A DNA stretch of 64,000 nt from contig CM032228.1 of NCBI GenBank assembly GCA_019009955.1, forward strand, positions 253,940,001-254,004,000, read 5' to 3'. Below, piece after piece: positions 1 through 10,863 of this stretch. The DNA is from Riptortus pedestris (Eukaryota; Arthropoda; Insecta; Hemiptera; Alydidae). Numbering within the stretch: position 1 is the stretch's first letter; each line of letters begins with the position of its first letter. The position numbers were made by a program, and so were the translations under genes. The notes beneath the pieces were generated by a model, which was not told where the DNA came from, did not search any database, and saw only the letters and a list, made by a program, of their open reading frames with translations.

Positions 1-19
1 AAGAGATCCGCTAGAGCGG

Positions 20-22
<3 letters not shown>
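1..22 (-). mobile_element. HINE-like fragment at window edge
   Basis: The first bases match the minus-strand reading of the conserved body next to the (TA)n core (CCGCTAGAGCGGTAA). The rest of the copy lies outside the window. Confidence 0.5.

Positions 23-81
<59 letters not shown>
23..81. repeat. (TA)n microsatellite
   Basis: Uninterrupted TA dinucleotides between a HINE-like fragment and the start of an R repeat. This is the core position of the HINE-like family. Confidence 0.95.
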
Positions 82-83
<2 letters not shown>

Positions 84-971
84 TAGCTGAGATACCCGGC
101 TTCGCTCGGGAATTCCTTTGAGGCTGAATGTTGATGGTATTTTTTTGGCACGGCTTTATTTTGCACAATATTTTAACATTTAACCGTCCCAGTGTTTAGA
201 GTTAATACCCGTCGTTTCTGTGGATTTGTTAATAATAAAATTTGTAAATTCAGGCCACCCTTATAACCGCCACTCCTGCCCGTTCCTATAAATGTTAGTA
301 TGGCTTACAGGAAGGTGTTAGTGCTAATGCACATACCGAGTGTTTTATTTAGTTCGGTTCGGACTCTTTTGTGCCAAATAAAATTGTTGGCTCCCGCAAT
401 AATTTTTAGCGTATAACGTCTTTATATTTTGGTATACGACGATATTGTATATAACAAAAGTTTCTCTAAATAACAAAGTAAACAACTTTTGTTATGTACA
501 TACTTGCCGAAACCCTAATAGGAAACGAAATATCGCTATTTTTAATTTCAGGCATCTTATAACCCCCACTCCTGCCCGTCCCTAGAAATGTTGGTATGGC
601 CTGTTATAATGAAAGCGTTAGTGCTAATACATATACCGAGTTTTATTAATATCAGTTAGGTCTTTTGTCCCAAATAAAATTTTTCACTTCCGCTACAATA
701 TCGCTATTTTTAATTTCAGCCCTCCTTAATAACCCCCACTCCTGTTCGTCTCAGAGATTATTAACATAGCCTAAAGTCTAAGCTGGGCTAGTAGTAATAT
801 ACATACCAAGTTTCATAAAATTCGGTTCAGCCGTTTATGCGTGAAAAGGTAACAAACAAACAAACAAACAGACACGAAAGAAACAAAATGCAGTTATGGT
901 GTCTATGGCATGTGAAACGAAAAGTTATCGTGAAATTTCGCGAAAAAAATCAATGTACAGACAGAGGTTAC

Positions 972-977
<6 letters not shown>
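82..977 (+). mobile_element. R repeat (RTE-like, SINE-like), copy 1
   Basis: The copy starts with ACTAGCTGAGATACCCGGC, followed by a GC-rich CCCGGCTTCGCTCGGG motif. It ends in a tail with TTCGGTTCAGCCGTTTATGC, short AAAC-type repeats and GAGGTTACAATTTTATATA running into (TA)n. Such a tail and CCCGGCTTCGCCCGGG start are seen in insect RTE/CR1-like LINE 3' regions and derived SINEs; that assignment is from family knowledge. Internal modules repeat (CCCCCACTCCTGCCCGT at about 555-585, again near 735). There is no coding sequence. Two short frames near the tail run into the TA tract and are not genes. Confidence 0.7.

Positions 978-1034
<57 letters not shown>
978..1034. repeat. (TA)n microsatellite
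   Basis: Pure TA repeat linking the R copy 1 tail to HINE-like body sequence. Confidence 0.95.
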
Positions 1035-1035
<1 letters not shown>

Positions 1036-1716
1036 CCTCTCTAGCAGTCGCAATGTTTGTTTGATCGTTACCAAACTCGAAATTTAAACGTTTTATGTTA
1101 AAAGACAGATCAAGTTCGTTAGTGGCTGAAATCGGGCAAGTGGGAGGGGGTTCGAAAACTTGAAATATCAAATTATTATTATACATTGACTCGAACAATT
1201 GTATTGGACCAATCTTATTGCAAATTAAATTTACTATAAATATTGTTATGAACATTTCTTCTCTATCTTGAATAATAACGGAGCCATTTCCATTTTTCTG
1301 TTTCAGCCTTCATCAAACCCCCACTTCTACATACATTACATAAACAATACTCAGTCTTAAGTTCTTGGACTACTAAAATTTGGTTGATTGATATCAGCAT
1401 TATTCTGATCCATTATAAATTACATGACTAGATATAGTAAATAGTTTGCAATAAAATTGTTATAATCTGATATATTTCAGTAATTGTTTCCCTTTTCGGT
1501 GAGAGGTTGGCAGACATGTTTGTTCACGCTTCTCATCAGGAGGTTATTAAAGTTAGAGGTTAAAATTCACTTATTAGAGGTTAATATTTCTTATTACCGT
1601 TTGTATTTATTCACTTAATATTCACGGTGGTGTTGTGTTAGCAGTATGTAGGTTCATCTATTATTAAACTTCACGAGAAAAATCTGTTTAGTTAACGCAG
1701 CCTCTGCGTGCGGAGT
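1035..1716 (+). mobile_element. HINE-like element, long middle variant, left end missing
   Basis: The body begins with CTAGCAGTCGCAATG and passes through TTACTATAAATATTGTT and the TTGCATTTTT-like border. The long middle variant follows: CCCCCACTTCT, then TTCTTGGACTACTAAAATT, then a TATTCACGGTGGTG stretch. The right end has the hairpin ACGCAG-CCT-CTGCGT at about 1695-1709. It is joined head to tail to the next copy through a T run. Confidence 0.75.
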
Positions 1717-1730
1717 TGTTTTTTTTTTTT

Positions 1731-1853
1731 TTAGCAGATTTCCCTTAGGAAAATCAGCTATTGAGGTTGTACTCATGACAGAATTTTCGAAAGTTTTCTT
1801 CAAATGTCTATCGATCCTACCTAGTAGATGACGAAAATGAAGTCCGTTCAAAA

Positions 1854-1929
<76 letters not shown>

Positions 1930-2358
1930 CTGTTACCCCTATTGCTCTAGCGGTCGCAATTTTTTTTTTATCGTTACCAAACTCAATATTTAATCGTTTT
2001 ATGTAAAAAGAAAGATTAAGTTCTTTAACGGCAGAAATCGGACCAGTGGGAGGGGGGGGGGTTTAGAGGGGAGGATTTTCGAAAATTCGAAATATCTCCG
2101 TTACTATACGTCGGATCGAAATATTGTACAGAATTAATCTTATTGCAAATTAAATTTACTATATACATTTATTCTCTACCTTGAATATTAACCGAGATAT
2201 TTGCATTTTTATTAAATCTGGGCGTCTAACGGACGGGTGACTCCCGCCAAAAGCTAGTTCGGCCATTTCCTTAACTGCTTGACTCTCGTGAAATTTCTCT
2301 ATTTTAAAACTTCACGTGGGAAATCTGCTTAATTTATGCAGCCCCTGAGTGACGGTCT
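1731..2358 (+). mobile_element. HINE-like element, complete
   Basis: The left motif AGCAGATTTCCC starts at 1733. It is followed by the GAGGTTGTACTCATGA left arm, the (TA)n core at about 1857-1924, the body (GGACCAGTGGGAGGGG) and a short middle. The right end is GGGAAATCTGCTTAATTTA plus a decayed hairpin and GACGGTCT before a long T run. Confidence 0.85.
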
Positions 2359-2830
2359 TTTTTTTTTTTTTTTTTTTTACGGTAGAACCAAGTTTCAACT
2401 AACTGAATAATGTTATAATAATATATTTTTAACTTAAAAAATAATATGGAATTATTTCCCTTATGGGAAATGTGTTAAAATCAATAGCAGATATTTTTCT
2501 CAAGTCCTTAAAATATATTTCTATAAGAAAATTGTTCTTTTTTTTTTTTCCAGGTGTAAAACACTTGGAGTGAAAGTTAAAATAATGTATTACTGGAAGA
2601 AAGAGTTGTAACCTTAAGTGTAGACTATGGCTCGGGGTTGTGGTAAAAACACGGAAATGGTTTGGAGATAATTTTGACATAAAGGTTATCTATGAGAATA
2701 TTCCTGATAGCGTCGAGAGAAAGCAGTTATTATCTCCAAAAGGGCGCATTTATTGCTACCTTCACTTCACACGTTCTGTGCACATTTTCCCATCTATTAA
2801 ATTCGGAATTAAAACATTATTAAAAAAAAA
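2359..2830. other. Unassigned AT-rich sequence
   Basis: Lies between two HINE-like right ends. I recognise no gene, RNA or repeat. Two opposite short frames overlap at 2429-2888 but have no recognisable domain, and one runs into the next HINE-like end. Confidence 0.5.
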
Positions 2831-3052
2831 GTTCGTCACGCAGGGGCTGCGTAAACTAAGCAATTTCCCACGCGATTACAATACATAAATATGCATACAG
2901 GTTAAACTACCGTGAATGTTAAGTGAATAAATACAAACGGTAATGAAAAATATTTCAGACAATTTACAATACAAGTTACTAATCACTACGACGGAAAGCG
3001 GCTGAATTCTAAACAAACAGAGCAGCCAACCTCGTAGACCTGAATAGATAGA

Positions 3053-3688
3053 AAGTCCGTCACGCAGGGGCTGCGTAAACTAAGCAGATTTCCCAAGTGA
3101 AGTTTTACAATTAGAGAAATCCGCCTAATAACAGCTGTAGTAGGAAGGCATATCTAAACCTATTCACGAGGGACGAATAGTTCTGGAAACGGCCACCAGA
3201 GCTCTCGGCGGAGAGTCCGGAACATGGCGGGGTTCCATAGACCACGCACACAATACAAATGCAAATATCTCGGTTAATATTCAAGATACAGAATAAATGT
3301 ATAAAACAATATTTATAGTAAATTTAATTTACAATATGATTGATTCTATACAATTTTTCAATCCGACGCATAATAACGGAGATATTTTGAATTTTCAAAA
3401 ATCCCCCCTCTAAACCCCCCCTCCCACTGGTCCGATTTCCGTCATTAACGAACGTGATCTCTTTTTTTACGTTAAACGCTTAAATATGAAGTTTGGTAAC
3501 GATCAAACAAAAATTGCGACCGCTAGAGCGTTAACAGACAAATATATATATACATATATATATAATTTTGAACGGACCTCATTTTCGTCATCTCCTGGGT
3601 AGGATCGATGGACATTTGAGGAAATTTTTCAAAACTCGCGTCATGAATACGACCTCAATAGCTGATTTCCCTTAAGGGAAATCTGCTA
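3053..3688 (-). mobile_element. HINE-like element, complete, inserted in another copy
   Basis: Minus-strand copy with right end GTCCGTCACGCAGGGGCTGC, the inverted motif AGCAGATTTCCCAAGTG, a short middle (GAGCTCTCGGCGGAG), the body, a brief TA core near 3540-3562 and left end TTCCCTTAAGGGAAATCTGC. Both ends are present, so its length of 636 bp is a good family reference. Confidence 0.85.
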
Positions 3689-3719
3689 ATAGACCGGAAA
3701 GAGAATCAATTAATCATAT

Positions 3720-3732
3720 ATATCTGAATATA
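3720..3732 (+). repeat. LINE target-site duplication, left
   Basis: ATATCTGAATATA, identical to 6250-6262 on the far side of the LINE. The empty-site form is also visible at about 9112-9125 in another HINE-like copy. Confidence 0.85.
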
Positions 3733-6249
3733 TATATCATATCATATATACTGAACTGCACAAAAGGAAAATCTCAAGGACCTGATGAAATAACGTATGA
3801 TATGATTAAAGCCTTGTCTGACAAGATGCTGGCAAACCTCTTATGATTGTACAACATAATTTGGAGAAATGGAACTTTGCCTTCTGCTTGGAGAAAATCT
3901 ATAATCGTACCCATCCCCAAGGCAGGAAAATCTAGCCAGGCTGCTACTAACTATCGGCCTGTATCTCTCACAAATTGTTTATGCAAGATTCTTGAACGCA
4001 TGATTAACAGACGCCTCACGTGGACACTAGAGCATTTAAGTCTACTAAATAACTGGCAGTGTGGGTTCCGGAAAAAGCGGTCTACAATAGATCACCTGGC
4101 AAGATTAGAAGCGGAAATTCTAAATGCATTTGCTAACAAACAGCACGCAATTGGAATATTTTTTGATATTCATAAAGCATTTGACACAGCATGGCGCTTT
4201 TATATCTTAAACCAACTACATCAATGGGGTTATAGAGGCAACATGCCCATACTCATCCAGGAATTCCTAAAGGAAAGGTATTTCCAAGTGGCAGTTGGAA
4301 ATACACTGTCCAAAGAAAGAACAATGAAATCAGGTGTCCCACAGGGAAGTATTTTGAGTACAAATCTTCTTTTTATTGCAGTGAACGAAATAACGAAATA
4401 TCTTACCAACAATGTAAAAGACTTTCTGTTCGTAGATGACTTTGCCATTATTTGCAGATCGCAAAGCTTGGCATATATCAAAAGACAACTACAAGCTGTA
4501 ACTCTTAGATTAATAGAATGGTCGAAAAAAAAAAAACAGGTTTTTTTGTTTTCCCCCGAAAAAACACAGTGCATAATATTCTCAAGGCGCAGAAATTTAA
4601 ATGATTTACCACATCTCTATCTTAAGGACACCCTATAGAATATGTCAACCATGCTAAATTCCTAGGTATGTCTCTCGACAGCAAACTGACATGGAATGTA
4701 TATATAGACAAACTCAAAAAACGCGCATCTGAAAGGCTTAAAATTCTTAAAGTACTTGCTAACACAACATGGGGAGCAGATAGGAATACCATGCTAACAA
4801 TATACAAAGCTCTGGTAATGTCTAAATTGGATTATGGCAGTTTTGTATACGGCTCAGCAAACTTCAATAAATTATGCAATTCATAATGCTGGGCTACGTT
4901 TATCCATAGGAGCCTTCCGCTCTAGCCCAGCAATAAGCTTGTGTGCTGAATCCGGAATCCCACCATTGACATTCAGAAGGCAAAAACTGGCAGCTAAATA
5001 CTTATCCAAACTAGTGACACAGAGAGGTCACCCGACATTTCAGAGTACATTCCACCCTCTCTACTCACGGCTATACGACCAAAACCTCACAACACCAAAA
5101 CCTATTGGAATTAGGCTGAATAACATAACAGACAAACTATTACAAAACTCAAACAGTCTTGATGAATTCAAACCAACTCCACCTTGGACAATTCAAGAAA
5201 TATCTATAGATACAGGAATCACCAAACTCATAAACAAATCGTCCCAAGAGATCAACTATTGGAAAATAAAGGAAGCTTTCATTAATAAAATAGAAAAATA
5301 TCAACACCCCAAGATAATATACACTGATGGTTCGAAAATTACCGAGTCTTCCTCCTGCGCCTACTAAGAAGAAAATGCCTGCCAAAAATTCAAACTCAAC
5401 AAATTAACCAGCATCTATTCCGCCGAACTATTCGCAATTCAATTCGCTTTATATCACTGCATTTGCAAACACTCGACTCAAGAAAAATTCCTGATTTGCA
5501 CTGACTCGTTCAGTGCCCTATTCAGTATCAAAGATGTATTCACAAAAAACCCAATAGTAAAAAAAATACAAATGCTCCGAGAGCTAAAAAGGGTCGTCTA
5601 CTTCATGTGGATTCCAAGCCACGTGGGAATAGATGGAAACGAAAAAGCAGATTTAGCAGCCAGAGAAGCCCATCAACTCGACTCCATCCCCCCAACAACA
5701 ATTACATCTGCAGAACTCTACCAACCACTCAAAGAAGAAATAAATAAAAACTGGCAACACATGTGGAATGAAACCCAGAACAATAAATTAAAAACTATTA
5801 AAACCACCATCCGTCCATGGAAATATTCGACAAGAGACAACAGAAGAGATGAAGTTGTATTAGGAAGATTCCGATAGGGCACACAAGATTTACAGGTGGC
5901 TATCTTATGACAAAAGATCAGCCCCCGATTTGTGAGAACTGTAACACAGAACTGAAAATCTATCACATATTAATGGAATGTCATAAGTATACAGATATTA
6001 GAAAGAAATGCAATATTTCCAATAGTATAGAAGTGGCCCTTGGAGATGACCCGAAAGAACTCGATAAATTGTTTAATTTTGTAAAAAACACGAGTTTATA
6101 CAAAGAAATTTAAAGTGCAATTGTTTGTATCCTCGTTTATATTGTTAAAATGGCGATATGGACGAGAATACCAAAATGTGAATTATAAATATTACAGGGC
6201 GATGATAACCTGGTAGTTTTTCGCCCTTAAACCCTATACAACAACAACA
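3733..6249 (+). mobile_element. I-superfamily-type LINE, 5'-truncated
   Basis: A non-LTR retrotransposon copy that begins inside the reverse-transcriptase region. It carries RT, RNase H and a C-terminal CCHC-like segment, then a 3' UTR of about 135 bp ending in a (CAA)n tail at about 6238-6249. It is bracketed by a 13-bp direct duplication (3720-3732 and 6250-6262). 5' truncation plus a variable-length duplication is the signature of target-primed reverse transcription. The RNase H domain rules out typical Jockey elements and points to the I/R1/LOA/Ingi group; the exact clade is not decided. The coding region is broken, so the copy is dead. Confidence 0.9.
3757..6113 (+). pseudogene. LINE ORF2 remnant: reverse transcriptase, RNase H, CCHC-like C terminus
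   Basis: The RT reads from 3757 (KSQGPDEITYDM) through an in-frame stop at 3844-3846. It continues with YRPVSLTNCLCKILERM (fingers), FGFRKK-like CGFRKKRSTIDH, DIHKAFDTAW, SGVPQGSILS and the catalytic FVDD at 4429-4440. A frameshift near 4626-4635 moves to the frame of HAKFLGMSLDSKLTWN (thumb). A second shift near 4870 leads into GLRLSIGAFRSSPAISL. RNase H runs from about 5317 to 5690 with all four acidic residues visible: D in TDGSK (5326), E in AELFA (5425), D in CTDS (5503) and D in EKAD (5650). An in-frame stop sits at 5365. A third shift near 5875 gives GHTRFTGGYLM and a CxxC-HxxxxC-type knuckle at 5931-5981. Upstream ORF1 and the endonuclease domain are absent by truncation. A protein-level search would be expected to hit insect LINE polyproteins. 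Confidence 0.92.
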
Positions 6250-6262
6250 ATATCTGAATATA
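6250..6262 (+). repeat. LINE target-site duplication, right
   Basis: Second copy of ATATCTGAATATA, directly after the (CAA)n tail. Confidence 0.85.
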
Positions 6263-6988
6263 ACACATTAATTTTATTGAAAACTATTTACTAAAGCTAG
6301 TGCTGTAATTTGTAATGAATCAGAATCATTTTTATCTCAATCACTCAAATTTTAATAATCCAAGAACAAAAAGAAGCGGGGGAGGACAAAGAGAACGTAT
6401 TTGTTTGTATCTCGTATAATAAAGCTTTGTTGAAAACAATATTTGGCAATTAACCTTGTAATGGAGTGGTTCATAATATAAAAGTTTATTTATTAATATG
6501 ATACTAGTAGGAGCGGGTGTTTGCTGAAAGCGTGAAACTATAAAATCCAAATATCTCGGTTAATACTCATTATACCTTAAGAATATTTATAGTAACTCTA
6601 ATGTGCAATAAGATTGTTTCTATAGAAATTTTCGATCGGACGTCAGTAATGGAGATATTTTGAATTTTCCATTATAAACCCTCCTCCCAAGAGTCCGATT
6701 TCAGTCATTAACGAACTTGATCTTTCTTTTAACGTAAAACGTTTACATATCGAGTTTGGTAACTACCAAACAATTATTGCGACCGCTAGAGCGGTAACAG
6801 ACAAATATATATCTATATATATGCAATTTTGGACGGGCCTCATTTTCGTCATCTTCTAGCTAGGATCGATGGACATTTGAAGAAAAAGTTCGGAAGTCGA
6901 GTCATGAGTAGCAGATTTCATTTAAGGAAAATCAGCTAAAAACTATTACCAATGCGAAGTCTAAAATACCTCGTCTCAAGAAAAAAAA

Positions 6989-7423
6989 GTCCGTCACGCA
7001 GGGGCTGCGTAAACTAAGCAGATTCCCCACGTGAGGTTTAACAATAGAGAAATCTCCTTGCGAGAGCCGAGCAGTTACGGAAACTGCCGACCTAGCTTTT
7101 GGCGGGAAACTCACTCGTGCGTTACCACCCACGTATAATAAAAATGCAAATATCTCGGTTAATATTCAAGATAGAGAATAAATGTATAGAACAATATTTA
7201 TAGTAAATTTAATTTGCAATAAGATTGTTTCTTTACAATTTTTGATCCGACTTGTGGTAACGGCTATATTTCGAATTTCCGAAAATCCCCCCTCTAAATC
7301 GCCCCCCCCCCTCCCACTGGTCCGATTTCAGCCATTATCGACCTTGATCTCTCTTTTTGCATAAAACGTTTAAATATCGTGTTTGGTAACGATGAAAAAT
7401 TGCGACTGCTATAGCGTTAATAG

Positions 7424-7463
<40 letters not shown>

Positions 7464-8421
7464 TAGCTAAGGTACCCGGCTTCGCCCGGGAATTCATTTG
7501 AGCTCGAATGAAGATGGTATTTTTTTGGCAAGTCTTTACTTTGCACAATATTTTGACATTTACCCGTCCCAGTGTTTAGGGTTAATACCCGTCGTTTCTG
7601 TGGATTTGTTAATAATAAAATTAATTTTTTATGTAAGACATCACTGTCCTCAATATTGTCATATTTCCCGTTTCCTGTGTATTGTGCATAGATTTAAATT
7701 ATTAAGGACAAAATATTAACATACATTTGAATTCATTTTTCCAGGTGAGGTACCTGGTAGTTCATATTGAAAAGAATTGTTGAGCAAATTTCTCTAAATA
7801 ACAAATTAAACAACTTTTGTTATGTGCATATTTGCCGAAACCCCAATAGGAAACGAAATATCAATATTTTTAATTTCAGTTCTCCCTTATAACCCCCACT
7901 CCTGCCTGTCCCCAGAAATGTTAGTATGGTTTATTATAAGGAATGCGATAGTGCTAATTCACATACCGAGTTTGATTTAGTTCGGTTGAGTTTTTTGTGC
8001 CAAATAAAATTGTTGACTTCCGCAGTAGTTTTTAACGTATAACTCATTTATACTTAGGTATACGACAAAAGCGTATATAACAAAAGTTACTCCAAATAAC
8101 AAAATAAACAACATTCGTTATGTGCATATTTGCCAAAAATACAATAGGAAACGAAATATTGCTATTTCAAATTTCAGCCCCCCCTTATAATCCCTACTCC
8201 CGTTCGTCTCAGAGAATACTAACATAGCCTAAAGTCTAAGTTGGGTTAGTAGTAATATACATACCAAGTTTCATAAAATTCGGTTCAGCCGTTTATGCGT
8301 GAAAAGGTAACAAACAAACAGACAGAACGAAACAAAATGCAGTTATGGTGTCTATGACATGTGAAACGAAAATTTATCGTAAAATATTGCGAAAAAAATC
8401 AATGTACAGACAGAGGTTACA

Positions 8422-8457
<36 letters not shown>

Positions 8458-8575
8458 ATTTTGAACGGACCTTATTTTCGTCATCTCCTGGGTAGCATCG
8501 ATGAACATTTGAAGAAATTTTTTGAAAATCGCGTCATGAGTACGACCTCAATAGCTGATTTCCCTTAAGGGAATA
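6989..8575 (-). mobile_element. HINE-like element with an R repeat in its (TA)n core
   Basis: The right end is at 6989 (GTCCGTCACGCAGGGGCTGC). Middle and body run to GCGTTAATAGACAAATA at about 7427. After the R copy, the left arm resumes at 8455 (AATTTTGAACGGACC) and ends with GCTGATTTCCCTTAAGGG near 8571. Removing 7463-8427 restores a normal copy with a TA core, so R inserted into the microsatellite. Confidence 0.82.
7463..8427 (+). mobile_element. R repeat copy 2, nested in HINE-like core
   Basis: Start CTAGCTAAGGTACCCGGC, with two internal CCCCCACTCCTGCC-type modules. The tail is TTCGGTTCAGCCGTTTATGC followed by AGACAGAGGTTACAGTTT. Both flanks are (TA)n belonging to the host HINE-like element. 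Confidence 0.8.
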
Positions 8576-8890
8576 TGTACACTATTTCCACCTAAAGCGT
8601 AGTTAATAGGATAATTTAGAATGGGCCGAGGCAGGCGACTTGACTCATTCATTGGGGCTGAGGAAGTTTCAAAGGTGGTTGGGGCATACTGCATCAGTTG
8701 CAGTTGACAGGATTGCATAATGCTGGTACAGGTGGTTGTGTAATACAGCTGTCATAGGCAGGGCGTTTTTCTGCCCGACAGCCACACACTTCTCCTGAAA
8801 TGTCAATGTCTTCAGCTGCTCCAACAATATCTCGGCGATCCGAAGCTGAAAAACTTTTACGTTTTTCCTCCATTCAACCTCTAGGCGACG
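8576..8890. other. Unassigned sequence
   Basis: Somewhat less AT-rich than its surroundings (for example GGCAGGGCGTTTTTCTGCCC, which can fold). No open frame or known repeat recognised. Confidence 0.4.
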
Positions 8891-9170
8891 GGTCTCGTGT
8901 TGACGACGCTTCTGCGGAAAATAAGCAAATTTCCCACCGAAGGAGGTTTAAAATAGGTAAATCATCATACAGGTAACACCGCAATGAATACTGAGTGAAT
9001 AAATACAAATGGCAATGAGAAAGCTTGCAGTCAATTATATTCTATAATTCAGACAAAATCATCTGAATTATAGAAATATTCTTGACCGGTAAGAAAAACA
9101 ATTACTGAAAGATATCTGAATATAACATATTGTTACATTTTTATTACAAAATCAGTAATAAACGTTGTTT
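8891..9170 (-). mobile_element. HINE-like right-end fragment, long middle variant
   Basis: A decayed right end (AAGCAAATTTCCCACC after a mutated hairpin) is followed by the long middle (GAGTGAATAAATACAAATGG, then GACCGGTAAGAAAAACAATT). It contains the uninterrupted form of the LINE target ATATCTGAATATA. Body and left end are missing. Confidence 0.65.
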
Positions 9171-9376
9171 ATAAGAGTTCTTTTGGATTGCAAAATTAAA
9201 CACAAATTAAAAGTCCCTTGGTATGTCAGATGTACTATCCAAAATACTAGGGGATGATAGTCACTCTATAAAAAAAAGATTCTTAATAATTACTCGTTTA
9301 AATAAAGAAATATAATAGGACTTCAACATATGGGGACACAAGATAGTGAGATAAATATTTATGTATCAAATTGATT

Positions 9377-9378
<2 letters not shown>

Positions 9379-9451
<73 letters not shown>
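9379..9451. repeat. (TA)n microsatellite
   Basis: About 36 TA units. The adjacent MITE inserted at its right edge. Confidence 0.95.
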
Positions 9452-9455
<4 letters not shown>

Positions 9456-9840
9456 CAACCGCAAAAAAAAAAACCGGACACTTAGATTTAGTCTTATAAT
9501 TTTGTTAAATACTTAATATATATGTATATTAATCTTTTTAATTAAAATAATTGGTTAATCTATAGGTTATTTAAACAAAATCTGCCAAAAGTGAATAATT
9601 TAAAGTGTTAATACTGAAAGATATTTAAATGTGCGAAAAACTACTTACAGTTTAGAATAGATCAACTTCACGACAAATAAATCTAATCTGAGTTTTATCT
9701 AATTGTTTACTAATCCTGAAGGGATTTAGTAGACTCTAAATTCTCTGTAATAACTAGAATACCCACACAAAGAAAATTTCTGAAAATTAGCTTTTAATAC
9801 GACAAAAATGAAGTGTCCGGTTTTTTTTTGCGGTTGAGTG
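9452..9840 (+). mobile_element. 389-bp MITE with TA target duplications (Tc1/mariner-like)
   Basis: Terminal inverted repeats of about 33 bp. The left end reads ACTCAACCGC, an A run and CCGGACACTT. The right end is its complement, AAGTGTCCGG, a T run and GCGGTTGAGTG. TA flanks both sides (9450-9451, 9841-9842). The interior is AT-rich and non-coding. TA duplication and size suggest a Tc1/mariner-mobilised MITE. Because it sits in TA repeats, the duplication itself cannot be proven. Confidence 0.8.
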
Positions 9841-9842
9841 TA

Positions 9843-10036
9843 TATACAAAATACTGCTCTGTTTTTCCAATTTGTCACAGGATCGTGAATAGAGAACAAT
9901 AGGGGGGATGCAACATAGGCGATGATGAAGAATGGCTAAAAGAAGGGATCTCTGAAGAGAGGGACTGCCTAACACAAGGAAAGGAAGCGAAAATGGAATC
10001 TTGACCACCTAGGCACAAATAGCTCTCGCGAGTTCG
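9843..10036 (-). mobile_element. Possible leader of an LTR element
   Basis: Lies immediately downstream (minus strand) of the probable LTR and starts with GGCACCGAACTCGCGAGAGC, which resembles a tRNA primer-binding site but lacks the expected initial TGG. No gag or pol sequence follows before the MITE. Confidence 0.3.
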
Positions 10037-10542
10037 GTGCCTATTTATAATAAAATAAATAAATAAACATACACAAGGTTCACAGTTTTTATCACTGCAC
10101 AATTTATTTACAATACACTACACACTTGGTTGATTGTTCTTAATTACTGCTCACAGAATGCGCTGATAGCGTCACTGTTCTTGTTATTACACAGTCCAAT
10201 ATTCACTCCCGGTCACTGAAGTACACAAAAAGACGGCACTGCACTGTCCTTACAGTCACGGCACGACACTGTTCTTCACTTAAAAACACTTTACTGCCCT
10301 GCACTAAGTCGCACTGTAGCACCGAACGCACACATGAGCACTTGAGGTCAAACTAAAACTGACTAGGGTCGGCCAGGGTGTCTTATATAGATTGGCGGAA
10401 AAACATCAAAGGGACGGCCTAGACCCTTCCAGAACAGGACTCGAAGGAACTCGATCCTCTGTCGGCTTCTTTGATCCACCTAGCATTTCCCAAATACGTG
10501 ACTATCTCTGTTTAATTTTTCATGTATTTAATTTTCGTAACA
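10037..10542 (-). mobile_element. Probable retrotransposon LTR
   Basis: On the minus strand the segment starts TGTTACG at 10542, a common insect LTR start. It has a TATA box (TATATAAGA near 10390-10382) and a TCAGTT initiator with its A at about 10360, that is 29-30 bp downstream. AATAAA lies at 10108-10103. This U3-R-U5 layout with correct core-promoter spacing is the main evidence. The 3' boundary is uncertain, no terminal CA is obvious, and no partner LTR is present, so it is a solo LTR or fragment. Confidence 0.5.
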
Positions 10543-10863
10543 ATATTAATTTTAATTAAAACTAGTTACTCCATCTAACATTAATCGCACCTCAGTCGGC
10601 CTTCATTGGTTACGATAAAAGCTATAATGCAATTCATGCCTTTTGTTGTCAGTAACTCACATTGAGCATGGAACTCCGCTGATACACGAGTGTGTATCAG
10701 GGAGATATAAGTTTTTTAAAACAAAAGCCAACTATATTCTATTCCAATTATTTTTAAATTCATTGATATCACATTTTAGAAACATATTCCATTTTATTTA
10801 TCAACTTGTTTAATTTTATTGTAGTATCTTCAATATTTGTTATTTGATTTCCATATTATCCAA
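10543..10863. other. Unassigned AT-rich sequence
   Basis: No gene or repeat recognised. It contains a short palindromic stretch near 10680-10700 (GATACACGAGTGTGTATC). Confidence 0.4.

Larger units (their letters stand above)
2831..6938 (-). mobile_element. Composite: long HINE-like copy split by a second HINE-like copy and a LINE
   Basis: The outer copy has its right end at 2831 (minus-strand hairpin ACGCAGCCCCTGCGT) and its left end at about 6901-6938 (GCAGATTTCATTTAAGG). Its pieces are 2831-3052, 3689-3732 and 6250-6938. The middle piece (AGACCGGAAAGAGAATCAAT) matches the uninterrupted middle at 9085-9110 (GACCGGTAAGAAAAACAATT). This supports one original element of about 950 bp. Order of events: outer copy first, then the inner HINE-like copy (3053-3688) and the LINE (3733-6249); the order of those two is unknown. 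Confidence 0.7.

Noticed and set aside
3733..6249. Active LINE
   Set aside because: It is 5'-truncated and has stops at 3844 and 5365 plus at least three frameshifts.
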